DNA of 64,000 nt, taken from positions 2,170,001 to 2,234,000 of the forward strand of contig JABYQQ010000003.1 in the NCBI GenBank assembly GCA_022605405.1. The letters run 5' to 3'. Positions within the stretch are counted from its first letter, which is position 1; every line of letters starts with the position of its first letter. Source of the stretch: Earliella scabrosa. Its lineage: Eukaryota; Basidiomycota; Agaricomycetes; Polyporales; Polyporaceae. The notes beneath the pieces are model-generated. The model had not been told where the DNA came from, did not search any database, and worked only from the letters and a program-made list of their open reading frames with translations. The position numbers and the translations under genes are program-made. Positions 1-9,587 of the stretch are shown piece by piece.

Positions 1-539
1 ACCATAGACCGATAGGACTCCGGAATCTTTGACAGAAGAAGAAGGGCCTTCATCTGAGCAGAGAGCGTCACCTTGTTCTTGGTGATGTCATCCATGCGGT
101 TGACAATACGCATCATCTGATCTTGGAGGGGCTTCTGCTCGTTCATCCGAGGTTCAGCCACAAGGGACTCGAACTGACCCCAGACGTGAGCGCTGTTGGG
201 TGTGCCAAATTTATCCTTTAGGGACTTCCACATCTCGGCTGCGGTCTGTTCGCGAGTTGTAGTAGTCGCGGACTGACCACTACCAGTTGTCTCGGTAACT
301 TCCACGTCGAGAATGTAATGGAAGCTCTGAGCGACCCGCATGTACATCATGCCGCGAGCCTGCCCATTAAGCTTGTCCCACGCCTCCTGCTTGTCAGCAG
401 CGGTTGGACGAGCGGTTTTGGTGTTGACAACGTCCCAGCAGCCCATGAAGATGAAGTAGCCCTTCATCTTGGCAGACCAGTCGGTGTACTGGTTAGCCGA
501 CGAAAGGGAAGGGATAGAGTCAAGCTTGACGTCTCCCAT
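1..539 (-). CDS. Copia-type Gag (UBN2-like), partial at the window edge
   Basis: The minus-strand frame starting at the ATG at 539 is open to base 1 and begins MGDVKLDSIPSLSSANQYTD, followed by W-S-A-K-M-K-G-Y. This matches the N-terminus of copia Gag polyproteins, where a short leader is followed by a tryptophan-centred helix that packs the capsid domain. Further on come AEMWKSLKDKFG and TKNKVTLSAQMKALLLLSKI, both typical of the UBN2 domain. The same frame is open without an ATG upstream to 1097 (stop at 1098-1100), adding about 186 codons rich in Ser, Pro and acidic residues. The real start may therefore lie upstream through splicing, or the upstream part may be decayed. No frameshift is visible in the 180 codons present. 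Confidence 0.75.
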   Translation of the reverse strand, partial: MGDVKLDSIPSLSSANQYTDWSAKMKGYFIFMGCWDVVNTKTARPTAADKQEAWDKLNGQARGMMYMRVAQSFHYILDVEVTETTGSGQSATTTTREQTAAEMWKSLKDKFGTPNSAHVWGQFESLVAEPRMNEQKPLQDQMMRIVNRMDDITKNKVTLSAQMKALLLLSKIPESYRSM

Positions 540-1592
540 AACTGATAAAAGAAAGTGTGACGAGTCGAGATAGTCCTCCGAGAAGTCTACAGTTGTTGTT
601 ACCGGAGCAGCTGGTATAAGCGGTGGTGCAACGAGAGGAGCTAGCTCGACGAGAGGAGGGAGTGTCTCGACTGGCTCTGGATTAACCTCCGGAGTAGCGG
701 GGGTTAGGATGATTTGAGGAAGAGGACTTGGGAGCGGAGTGGTATAGGGTGTGTCTGATGCGACTGGAAGAACTGTATTGACACCAGCAAGGAAATCTGG
801 ATCCTCCTGAACCGAAGAGATATGGGACCACCTGAAGGATCTTGGATAAGAGTCTCCTTCCCAGATAGGAACACCGTTATATCGATGAGGACAGATACTT
901 CTAGCACAGTCGTACCAGAAGTGATCAAAGAGATGAGTGTCGTTTTGGGCGTCCTCGTCGTAGATGTGGGGAAGGGATTGACAAGAGTCCTCAGTTGGCG
1001 AGTAGTCTGAGGATTCTGATGACGATGACGAGTCAACAAGATCCTCGACTTCAGCCTTGGAGGGAGGAGATGCTGGTGTCGGCTCCAAAACTGTGGTCTA
1101 GAAGAGTGCGATGATTGACGATGCCACGTGCGGAACGGTAGATGGGAACACCTATTGAGGCGAGCCAAGAGAGTCAGGAAGCTGGAGATCCCGACAATCT
1201 GGATAGAAGTTGCCAACTGTGCCCAGAAAAACTATAGTAGCTATACGAGAGCAAAGGGTATGGTAAGGAGGGTCCACACGGTTGTCCTCCGTCTCCAAGG
1301 GTGATAAGCACCCCGGATACAACTGCTGGCGGGCGCAAGTGCGTGGCCTGGCAGAGGGATACCTAAAAGCCCAAATGCCTCGAAAGCACAACAGGCTGTA
1401 CAACAGTACTTAGCTACGCGACTACTACACAAAAGCGCTCAGGGCTGCGTCACGAGCGCAGGAATGTCCCCCTGGCAGCAGTGTCGGCGGGCACAGTCAA
1501 GAGGTGAGGAAAGGTGGAGGGAGCACGGGCAGTGGGTCGACGAGAAGAAAGGTGTGCGCACAGAGATGTCGACAAAGTAGCAACCGGTCAGA

Positions 1593-1609
1593 GCGCAGGG
1601 CTCATAACC
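1593..1609 (-). other. Retrotransposon primer-binding site (half initiator tRNA-Met)
   Basis: The plus-strand sequence gcgcagggctcataacc is identical to the anticodon stem-loop of eukaryotic initiator tRNA-Met, so the minus (element sense) strand is complementary to it. It lies directly beside a TG on the plus strand (CA on the element strand), as expected at an LTR/PBS junction. Priming by a tRNA fragment cut in the anticodon loop is known for Drosophila copia and yeast Ty5. This fixes the element's orientation and LTR edge. Confidence 0.75.
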
Positions 1610-1745
1610 TGATGAACTTCAGACCTGGAAGGCAGGGAGCCGACTGTAAGTCAGACTGTAAGTCAGACGAGTAGACAATCTTCAGTCAGTGAGCGAACGA
1701 TTAGATTGCATAGATGTGTAGTACCTGTAAGTCAGACGAGTAGAC
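1610..1745 (-). repeat. LTR remnant with internal direct repeats
   Basis: This follows the primer-binding site and begins with tgatgaacttc. It contains a 21-bp direct repeat, exact at 1656-1676 and 1725-1745, with a shorter partial copy at 1642-1655. Between them at 1680-1698 is cttcagtcagtgagcgaac, repeated exactly at 3621-3639. No TATA box follows at the expected distance, so the LTR appears cut short. The outer boundary is not certain. Confidence 0.5.
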
Positions 1746-2700
1746 GATGTTGTGCACCAGCACCGGCCATGCCCCGATTTCGTCGACCCGCGCTCTGCGA
1801 CGCGCCTTCGTGCAAACCCTTCGCGCGACCTTCCCGCGGACGGCAGCCGCGCCCCACCAGCCTTCCGACTGCGCGCGGCCCTACCACACGAAAACACGCG
1901 CGACTTCGAGGTCCCTTCATTTTCCCCGACTGTCCGGTCGGAGCTCCGCAACGCGAGGGACGAGGCAGTCTCGGACGCACGTTCCGCGAGCCAAGGATGC
2001 GGAAGAACATCGCGCGCGGGGGTCGCGAGCGCGGCATTCGACCGAGTCATGCGAAGCTGGCCACTCACGAGCTTGCGAGCTATCGCGACCGACGGACGAG
2101 ACCTGGGAGCGCGAGGACGCGATCGTGCGGGAGGACGTGCCGAGGATCGAGGACACAGCCACCGTCCGGTAGCCTCGAGGCTGATTCGTCGAGAGGCGAG
2201 ATCGCAATCGAAGACCGCGTTTGAGGGTGACGGGACGGGGATGTGGCGAAGGCACGCGCAGTGGGGAGAGGATCAGGCGGACGGTGCGGGCGGTGGAAGA
2301 GTTGATACGAGAAGTTTTCCGGTTGTCGCGTTCCGGGATTGCGGACGGTCGCAGGATCGCGTAGTTAGAGTAGTGCGAGGGCAGGAGCCCCAGATCATCG
2401 AATCCCCCACCCATCGAGACTCTGCGAATACGTCTGCGTTTGCGTCTGCGTTTGCGTCTGCGACAGCGACTTGCGTTTGCGCCTGCGATTTGCGTTCTTC
2501 CCATCTCGAGACACCGTCCTGCGGACTCCCTCCGCAGAGCTTGAGTTAGCCACACCTCTTCGAGCTCTCTTCCATAGTCCTTTCCCCGCGGCCTCTGCGA
2601 TCCTTCGCAAGAGCCTTTCGAGAGTCGACTCCGCGTCCGCGTCCTGCGAACCCGGGAACCAGATCCCCTACCTCGCACCACCTTCTCGAGTTCTTGGTTT
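1746..2700. other. GC-rich gene-free stretch
   Basis: Several overlapping open frames occur on both strands here, which is what GC-rich DNA lacking AT-rich stop codons gives by chance. None shows a recognisable domain, and their predicted residues are mostly Arg, Ser, Ala and Pro. The composition differs sharply from the AT-rich DNA that starts at about 2,790. I see no supported gene. Confidence 0.5.
2421..2497. repeat. Degenerate hexamer tandem repeat (tgcgtt/tgcgtc)
   Basis: Alternating tgcgtt and tgcgtc units run from about 2433 to 2463 and resume with small changes at 2471-2496. It is a simple microsatellite-like array. On the minus strand it would encode alternating Gln and Thr, but no gene supports that reading. 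Confidence 0.8.
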
Positions 2701-3240
2701 CTTAGTGTGGTTTAGTTGTTTCTTTCCGCACACAGAGCCGGAGCACACCCATCAACGACTTGTTGTGAAGTGGGCCATTGTCTGGCAGTGTACGATTGAT
2801 GAGGAAGGGGATAATTTATATAGAAATGATATATGAATTTATAATGATCAACACTGTTTAGCTCAAGTTTGTGCTAGAGTTTCTATTACACAGAACTGCT
2901 TATGGTTGATTGAAATCATTCACAAACCACTTCAGTTACTAGCTCAGTGTGTAGCCACAGGTCATACGATTCTAATGGTATATAACACTATATATTTCAG
3001 ATGAAAACTGAGTGTGCTAGAATTGAAACAAACTTGCCTACATTGAGATGTTACAAAACCGGTACGTTAGGCGCCCAATGCTGTGCTCAAGCGCCCATTC
3101 ACAATGCGCAAAACAGCCCATTCTTCCCGATATGGGCAAGTTTATTTCTGTTCTAACTCACTCAGTTTTGATCGGAAACATATGATAATGTAATCAATAT
3201 GTTCCCACGACATATGGCTACAATCCGAGGTGGTCATTCC
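2701..3240. other. AT-rich gene-free stretch
   Basis: An AT-rich segment (2,790-3,060) followed by mixed DNA containing several gcgccca words (for example near 3069, 3091 and 3245). No frame longer than about 70 codons and no recognisable family. Confidence 0.5.
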
Positions 3241-3243
3241 ATT

Positions 3244-3333
3244 AAGCGCCCATCGGCCGAAGCAACAAAAACAAATGCGACATGTTTCCAGCATGTCGCA
3301 CAAATCATCGGATTTGTCGGCGTTTGGGCGCTT
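3244..3333. repeat. 90-bp imperfect inverted repeat (hairpin)
   Basis: The ends aagcgccca (3244-3252) and tgggcgctt (3325-3333) are perfect complements. The centre gcgacatg (3277-3284) pairs with catgtcgc (3292-3299) around a 7-nt loop. The intervening arms pair partly. It looks like the core of a small hairpin or MITE-like repeat; no function is shown. Confidence 0.7.
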
Positions 3334-3542
3334 ATTTGCGCGCCAAGGTGGCAGTGCCATGGGCGCCTGGGGGTCAGGTCAACCCTAGACTAGGGCTAGA
3401 GCCAGTAAACAGTTTCTTACTGGGCGTCTGCTACAGTAAATACCGTTACTTACTTAAGGTAAGCGGAGTATGAATAATGTTCCCACGGGCTCAGGTTTGC
3501 GTGACGCGGAATGGCGGAGAACGTCGTACTTAAAGGACGATC

Positions 3543-3860
3543 TCTTCGTTCCTCATCAATCGTAACTACAAGTACTAATCAGTAACTAGTAAGCAAGCAT
3601 AGTATGTAAGGAGACTTACTCTTCAGTCAGTGAGCGAACAACTGAAGAGCGACGAACGAGAGACGACAGCTTATATACTGAGAGACGAAGTGAATGAGTA
3701 ATCGTATGAAGCTGTCACATGAAGCTATGAATAATAGCCAAGAATATTCTGAGTAAGAGACAAGCATATTCTGAGTCATACAGTGAGTCTGGAGACTTCT
3801 GGAGTATCGTAGAACGCACAGCCTATGTGGAGAAGTAGCTATATACAGTAGGAAACATAG
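3543..3860 (-). repeat. Second LTR-like fragment
   Basis: Shares the exact word cttcagtcagtgagcgaac (3621-3639) with the LTR remnant at 1680-1698. On the minus strand it has a TATA-like tatataag at about 3671-3678, upstream of that word, as in an LTR promoter. A second stretch of about 30 bp at 3543-3575 is nearly repeated at 7895-7922 (both contain cctcatcaatcgtaa). Element edges cannot be set. Confidence 0.45.
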
Positions 3861-5117
3861 TACAGATGCGAAGAAATCCATGTATAGTAGGTAAGTATTA
3901 AGTGCACAGCTTATTTCCTTTTTGGGAAATAAGCGCCAATCGGAACAGACCGGCTTCGATTTGGCACTGGGTACCAGAGGTCGGTGCCATTTCGAAGCCT
4001 GCTTCACCCATGGTCACATGACCGTGTAAGCGCTCTTTCAACACACTGCTGCTCAACTCTCACCAGATGATGAACAGACAGATGACAGCACATGACATCA
4101 AGAGCGGGGTCATCAACAAAGAGACGTTGGAGGTGGTGGAGAAGGGCTGAGTGCTGGTAATGAATACGGGGCCACAAGATGAGGATACACTGAGGTATTG
4201 TGGTTTGGACGTGGTTAATGTGCTTACAGGTGCAACGGGAACCAGTGCTTCCACGGGCATGGCCACTGGGAGGGCCAAGGGCAAGTGGGTGTGGGTGGCT
4301 GTGACAAAAAGCCCAGGTAAGTTGTCTGTTGGTTTCTGGCCTGGATAGTGGTGGGAGAGATAACTGAAGGGTGTGGTGGATGTGCGCATGGTAGTAGTGG
4401 CGAGTGGTGCAACCAACAGCTCAGCAGGCGAGGAGGAGGAAGATGACAACTGGATTTTGATCAGTGGTCTGGAAGGCACGATTGACAATGGTGAGTGATT
4501 ACTACAAAGAGTGGCAATCATTTACACTAAGCACGCAGTGGATAGACTTAGACAAGTCTACGGATTAGATGGGGTACGAATGTGTACGCGCTGGAGCCTC
4601 TGGTGCCTGGCATGGACAGCAGACTTGGGCTGCAGACTTAGGTGAGTGGAGGGCAGTATTGCATTGCGTCATACTAACGAGATCAAATCTGTGATTATAC
4701 TTTACATAGTTCTTAATTTAGCTACTGTAAGATGGAAAACTTATAAATGATGCTTATCGAGATGTTCCTCGATGGCCGCCAGACCAGAATGGGTGCGCAT
4801 GCAGGCCTAGAATTGCACAGCGGTAATGTTGATGTGGGCCAGCACGATGTTGATGTGCGTAGCACCGCAAGCGACGGCAGAAGGGTCTAGAATTGCAGGG
4901 TGGGACGAATGATGTGCTCAAGCAGAGGATTGATGTGCACAGTGTGGTAAGTGACAGCGGGGGGTTCAGCACGGTGGGTGGACGCCGCGCAAGGCTTGCT
5001 TACAGCACTGTGACTGTGAGCGCTGACAACAACAAAAAAGTCACCCCGTGTAATATACAGGGAACTTTTTTGTTCGATTGTGGGTTACTTCAATTGTTTG
5101 AGAAGATGCAGGATTGT
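3861..5117. other. Gene-free stretch
   Basis: Contains a 153-codon minus-strand open frame (4060-4521) rich in Ser, Thr and Pro with a hydrophobic C-terminus, but no start context, intron pattern or family supports it. From 4,800 to 5,000 two near copies of a segment with tctagaattgca, gtgatgtgcgcag-like and gttgatgtg words occur. I call no gene. Confidence 0.4.
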
Positions 5118-5702
5118 TAACTTTCTATACTTCAATGGACATATGACAGCTTAGTAGTATATCAAATGAATGGAGATGATACGATAGAAAATTGTCATGA
5201 TTTCCCCATAAATTGCTCTATAGAAATGATGGAGTTATTTAGTAAATAGTGAATACGTTGTTCAGTTGTGATGAGAATATTCCCATGGTGGTGCAATTGA
5301 TGAGAGCTCATTTTTCTGGTTCTAATGGTATATACATCCATTAGAAACTGACAGAGATACACTCTGAAGCCAATGGTAGAATAGCCACTGGAAAATCCCT
5401 AACTATCATTGATGGCATATAGAACACGATGGTCATGTCGCACAGAGCTGAGTTTTTGCTTGTCAATGACCTATAACACTTTGTGGTTATAACTCTTCAT
5501 TGTTCTACTAATCAATATTTACTTGTTAATGAAGCGCCGACAGCTGAGAATATTACTCAACTAGTACAACAAATAAGCACAGAAGTTTGCTATTTCAATG
5601 GTATACAATACTCTATATAACTTCAGAAAGGCAACATTGTTCATAGAGAGTAAGTAACACTGAGCTATCAAACATGTTTGTATACTGAACTGATACTTCA
5701 TA

Positions 5703-5773
5703 GTGACAGTAGTCTAATGATTAGTACACTGTGCTGTTATTTGTGAGACTGGGGGTTCAATTCTGGCTGAGTG
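5703..5773 (+). other. tRNA-like (pseudo-tRNA/SINE-type) segment
   Basis: Inside the inverted-repeat element, tagtctaatgattagtaca resembles a tRNA D-arm with its A box, and gggggttcaattc about 35 bases later resembles the T-arm B box. Spacing fits a tRNA. The T-stem and acceptor stem pair poorly, so this is not a working tRNA but could be a decayed tRNA-derived Pol III promoter. Confidence 0.4.
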
Positions 5774-5821
5774 TATTTTTGTGCATCGACATGGGTGCTA
5801 TTTATGCCCTGAAACCGGGGT

Positions 5822-5853
5822 GAGCTGTCGATGTTGGCGGTCATCGACAGCTC
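5822..5853. repeat. Perfect 12-bp hairpin
   Basis: gagctgtcgatg (5822-5833) and catcgacagctc (5842-5853) are exact complements around an 8-nt loop. It lies in the spacer of the long-arm element, next to the right arm. Confidence 0.85.
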
Positions 5854-6165
5854 TCCAGGAAATTCCTGGCATTTTCTGGAATGGCCACTATTTACACTTC
5901 AAAGCATATCTCTGTCAGTTTCTAATGAATGTATAGAGTGTTATATACCATTAGGACCGGATAAATGAGCTCTCTTTGATTGCATCACCATGGGAATATT
6001 CTCATCACAACTGAACAATCTATTCACTATTTACTGAATAGCTCCATCAGTTCTATAGCAGAAATTACAGAAAAATCATGATAATTCTCTATTGTATCAT
6101 CTCTATCTATTCCGTATACTCCTGAGCTCCTATATGTACATTGAATTATGGATATTTTTCTCATG

Positions 6166-7934
6166 GGTGCAAGGGATATCGGCCTCAGCTAGCACTGACA
6201 CGACCCCTAGGGGGGAGGGGTGGCTGGGGTGCCATGTTGGGGGGTGTCACTGCGTTTTCGTCCTGGTTCGCCAGTTGCGGGCTAGGTTGTGCGGGATAGG
6301 CTCGCGGCGAGTAGCGGGCCCTAAGGCGTGGATGGGTAGCCAGGGTCCTGGCTACTATGACGTGAGCCACTCTGGGAGCGTAGCAGGGGGCCTAGTGACG
6401 TGACGAAGCGTACGAGTAGCTGAGGGGGTCGCGACGGTTGGAGGCTCAAAGCTAGATGCATTGCCTCCTAGCGTCATTGGGCGCTTTTCAACCCATATCC
6501 TCCCGACTGACCTTGTCTAGATCGCGATTCACCATTTGCCCGCCAGTCTTTCGGAATCAAGTTCATGTTTTGTCTCATATCTCGAAGTAGTACATATCTA
6601 GTAATACCTCTAGACTGAACGAGTCGTTCCCAGCCCTGTCCCAGCCCAAGCCCGCCACCATGCTCCAGGATGATGATCCGCCCACTGGCAGGTGATTGGT
6701 GCATTATCTGAAGTTAGATGGAACACTTTCAGTACCAGTATGCAAGTAGAACTTCAGACTGACGGATCATACATACCGCAGGTTGTTGCTGTGTAACCCA
6801 GATCCATATTCATCTGACGCATATTGTCGGGGGACATCAGGTACTAGTGAGCATAATGAGAGACGCACCAATATGACGTTCACATACAACCTCAGACTGC
6901 GTCGTGCCATGTCCATACTCCAACTCATCAACGGAACTCCCTCCAGAGTGGGTGTCAAAGAGGATGGAGGAGGTGTGTGCCCATGTTGCATGTGGTAGAG
7001 AGTCTGGTCGCCTGAGCTAAGTCAGAGCCTAAACATGAAGTTGAGAGATTCTCCTGCAGCGCATTGTGAGGATTTTATAGAACAAGGCAGTCGTCGAGCC
7101 CTCATTGATGGAAGAGACTCGGACGAGACGGAACTACACTGCGACAGGCAAGCCGCAAGATGACAGATCCGAAGGCTCGCGCCTGCCGGTGTCGCGGGCC
7201 TGGACGCTACGTCATGCGAGCATACCTCGCGGGCCTCTGCTACATCTGCGACCTGTCCTCGACGACCCTATCGAGACCTCCAGGCCACCAGGCATCGCAT
7301 ATCCGTCTGCGACCTTTGGTTACTCAGCGTAGCACGCCCCCGCTACCTTGCACTAGAACTGATCGCGCGTAGCGGGCCCCTGCTACAGCTGTTCTTCGTC
7401 CGTCGCGCATCCCAGGCTACAAACCCCGTTCACGCAGTGTGTGTTGGAACAAAGTCCATGGGTGGCTAAATAAGTTCACCTATCATATTTGGCAGGTGTG
7501 CGAGCGCTTGTGAGCCCTAGCCACAACGTTGTTGTGCACTTCTACCGATACACACTATGTGAATGGTGGAGAATGAGCTGAAAATGGAAATACAGAAGGT
7601 TTTGGGGCTTACAGTCAAGTCAATGGGACAAACACATCGGCTGTTCGGATCATGTGCTACCTTGGGCTATACTATCCAGCAAATTTTGTCTCTAATGGCA
7701 TGAAAAACGGGAAATGGGGGTGGGTAGAAGGGACCATAGGTCGCCCTAAAAATGTCCATGGGGGTGGTAGGGGCAAATCTAGTCCATATTCACATTTTGG
7801 GGGGTCGTGTCAGAGAAAAGAATTCTTGATGTCCCTTGATGGGTGAGTATCATTGTGACATCTGTCTGGCTGGAGTCTGGCTGCATAAAGAACAATTTCT
7901 TTGTACCTCATCAATCGTAATACAAGTGTCATAG
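6166..7934. other. Gene-free repeat-derived stretch
   Basis: No open frame here shows a known domain. A second copy of the LTR-like word cctcatcaatcgtaa lies near 7906, matching 3552. A GC-rich block (7,100-7,400) sits between AT-rich flanks, giving a patchwork composition typical of nested, decayed insertions. Confidence 0.45.
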
Positions 7935-8960
7935 CACAATCTGGTCTAGATTGTTGTTTGCATGATCCCTCTGGTGATCTGAACATTTGAAGAGTGTGTC
8001 TGCATGACCACTGTTGAGTCCGAACTTGGACATGCTGTGCTTGTGCATGATCTCAAAGTTGAATCTAGACAGATACAGTGCCCATCATGCCTGCCTAGTA
8101 AGTACAAGTGAGATGTTGCACATTGTGCCAATATTCAAGATTCTTGTGGTCTGATTGAATCTTCAAACACTGCAGTAATGCTTCCAGATAGTGGTGCCAG
8201 GCCTCCATGACCTGTATTATTGCAAGCATCTCTTTATTCAAGTTGTAGATCTCATAATTGTGCTCTGCTTCACTCATCAACTCAGAGTGGCAGGCAACCA
8301 GGTGCTATTTGCTGTTGTCCTGTAGTAACTGTGCAAGTACTTCACCAGTTACATATTTTGAGCCTCCATCTCGATACACGTCTTCTTGGCTCGATTGTAC
8401 ATGCATGGTACTGAATTTTGGACAAAGTGACACTTCAGCTCATTCAAGGCCTCCTGTTTGTTTCGTCCCCATTGCCGGGTACATTGCTTGAAACGATTCA
8501 AAGGTTTGCAAATGCCACTGAAGTTCTGGATAAATCTGCAATAGAATCTTACAAATCCTCGAATTTTTTGAAAATCAGATCCATTGCACAGAGTAGGCCA
8601 CCCCTGAATACCTTTTGTTTTTACAGGACCCATCTCAATAGAGTTGTGTGGGCTACCATAACAAGGCTCGAAAGATGCCGGCGAGCAAGTGGCAAGCGCT
8701 CACTTGCACAAGACCAAAATCCAACATCTCTCTGTGTCCATCACACTTGAACATTGACATGCTGGATATGGTGCAGGTTCATTTTGTGCAATATGTGCTT
8801 GCTCCTCATGTGCTGCAGCATTGCACCGCTGTACAGGTCAGCACTGTCAGCATATCTGTGCTTGGCCTATTTGTCTATCCATTGACACTGTGCTTACAAA
8901 CTCAAAAGCTAGAAGTCAACTTCAACTTAACAAATATCACAACACAATACGATTAGGAGA
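7935..8960 (-). pseudogene. Ty3/gypsy pol relic (RT thumb to RNase H)
   Basis: On the minus strand, translated pieces in shifting frames follow Ty3/gypsy pol order. Near 8630-8350 is the RT end, with KIRGFVRFYCRFIQNFSGIC and LNELKCHF. Near 8280-8100 is RNase H, with YEIYNLNKEMLAII, W-HHYLEAL and SDHKNLEYW. Near 8090-7950 is the tail, WALYLSRFNFEIMHKHSMS, reached only after frame changes and an in-frame stop. The upstream part (8640-8960) is too decayed to read as one frame. It is an old, non-functional copy. Confidence 0.8.
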
Positions 8961-9587
8961 ACGTCAGGGCCAGACACGTAGAGGATTAGGGAAGAGGGCA
9001 GGTCAAGGAAATGAGGGATTCGGGTGGGGGCCCTGGGCCGTGGATGCGGCACAAAAGTACTGAAATATGAAGGCTATAATAATCATGATACAAGTCGCCC
9101 CGCCGTAAAGTATATAACGCATGGAGAACGATCAACACATCAAAAAATAGGAATGCGGGGCGACGCATAAACTGCTTACGTTAAACTAAAATCCATCCAG
9201 ACGCGGCAGGGTAGTACGGTGTGTGAGATATGTATGTATGTAGGGTGGCGGTGCGAGTAGTACCAGATGCTAGAGATATACAACATTTGAACAGCGAGTG
9301 CAACACGAGTGATGAGACAGCGACGATACACGACGGCGGCGAGGCGCAGGGTGGCGGCGAGACTTGTTGGACACCATGGAGACTAGATGAAGCACTAGGA
9401 ACATGCAAGGCTAAGAGACACGGAGAACACGGAAACGCAAAGAACAGACGGCGGTGTACCGTATCGTGTTACTACGACCGACCGGCCGACGCTCATCATG
9501 GCTGATCTCGATTGCGCTCCCTGTGCTTCTCTTCTTCTCTTCGATATATGTATGCACTAGGGGGGAGATAGCGTGGGTGGAGTAAGA
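8961..9587. other. Gene-free flank
   Basis: Lies between the gypsy relic and the 3' end of the UNC93-like gene and probably includes that gene's 3' untranslated region. No supported coding sequence. Confidence 0.4.

Larger units (their letters stand above)
1..1745 (-). mobile_element. Ty1/copia-type LTR retrotransposon, 5' part
   Basis: Read on the minus strand, this stretch shows the order LTR remnant (1745 to 1610), primer-binding site (1609 to 1593), leader, then a gag-like frame that leaves the window at base 1. That order is the 5' end of an LTR retrotransposon. The half-tRNA initiator-Met priming site is a known trait of some Ty1/copia elements, and the gag start is of the UBN2/DUF4219 kind. 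Integrase, RT and the 3' LTR would lie left of the window. The outer LTR edge is not clear because the LTR seems truncated or rearranged near 1700-1745. Confidence 0.75.
5118..6165. mobile_element. Long-arm inverted-repeat element (foldback or MITE-like)
   Basis: The left arm, about 5118-5395, matches the reverse complement of about 5868-6165 over most of its length. Clear examples are attagaaactgacagagata at 5339-5358 against tatctctgtcagtttctaat at 5906-5925, and gtgatgagaatattcccatgg at 5268 against its complement near 5990. A spacer of roughly 470 bp has no transposase. This is the structure of a non-autonomous foldback or long-TIR DNA element. No clear target-site duplication was found, so the outer ends are approximate. 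Confidence 0.75.

Noticed and set aside
704..1216. 170-codon minus-strand frame beside gag
   Set aside because: It is a different frame from the gag-linked extension and has no Gag-like content.
1642..1745. CRISPR-like array
   Set aside because: Only two exact copies plus one partial, unequal spacing, within an LTR of a eukaryotic element.
1752..2681. Overlapping open frames of 254 and 265 codons on opposite strands
   Set aside because: Both lie in GC-rich DNA where stop codons are scarce; neither resembles a family and they mirror each other.
4060..4521. 153-codon minus-strand frame with a hydrophobic C-terminus
   Set aside because: Ser/Thr/Pro-rich and isolated in transposon debris; no start context or homologue pattern.
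5703..5773. Functional tRNA gene
   Set aside because: The T-stem and acceptor stem do not pair; kept only as a tRNA-like segment.
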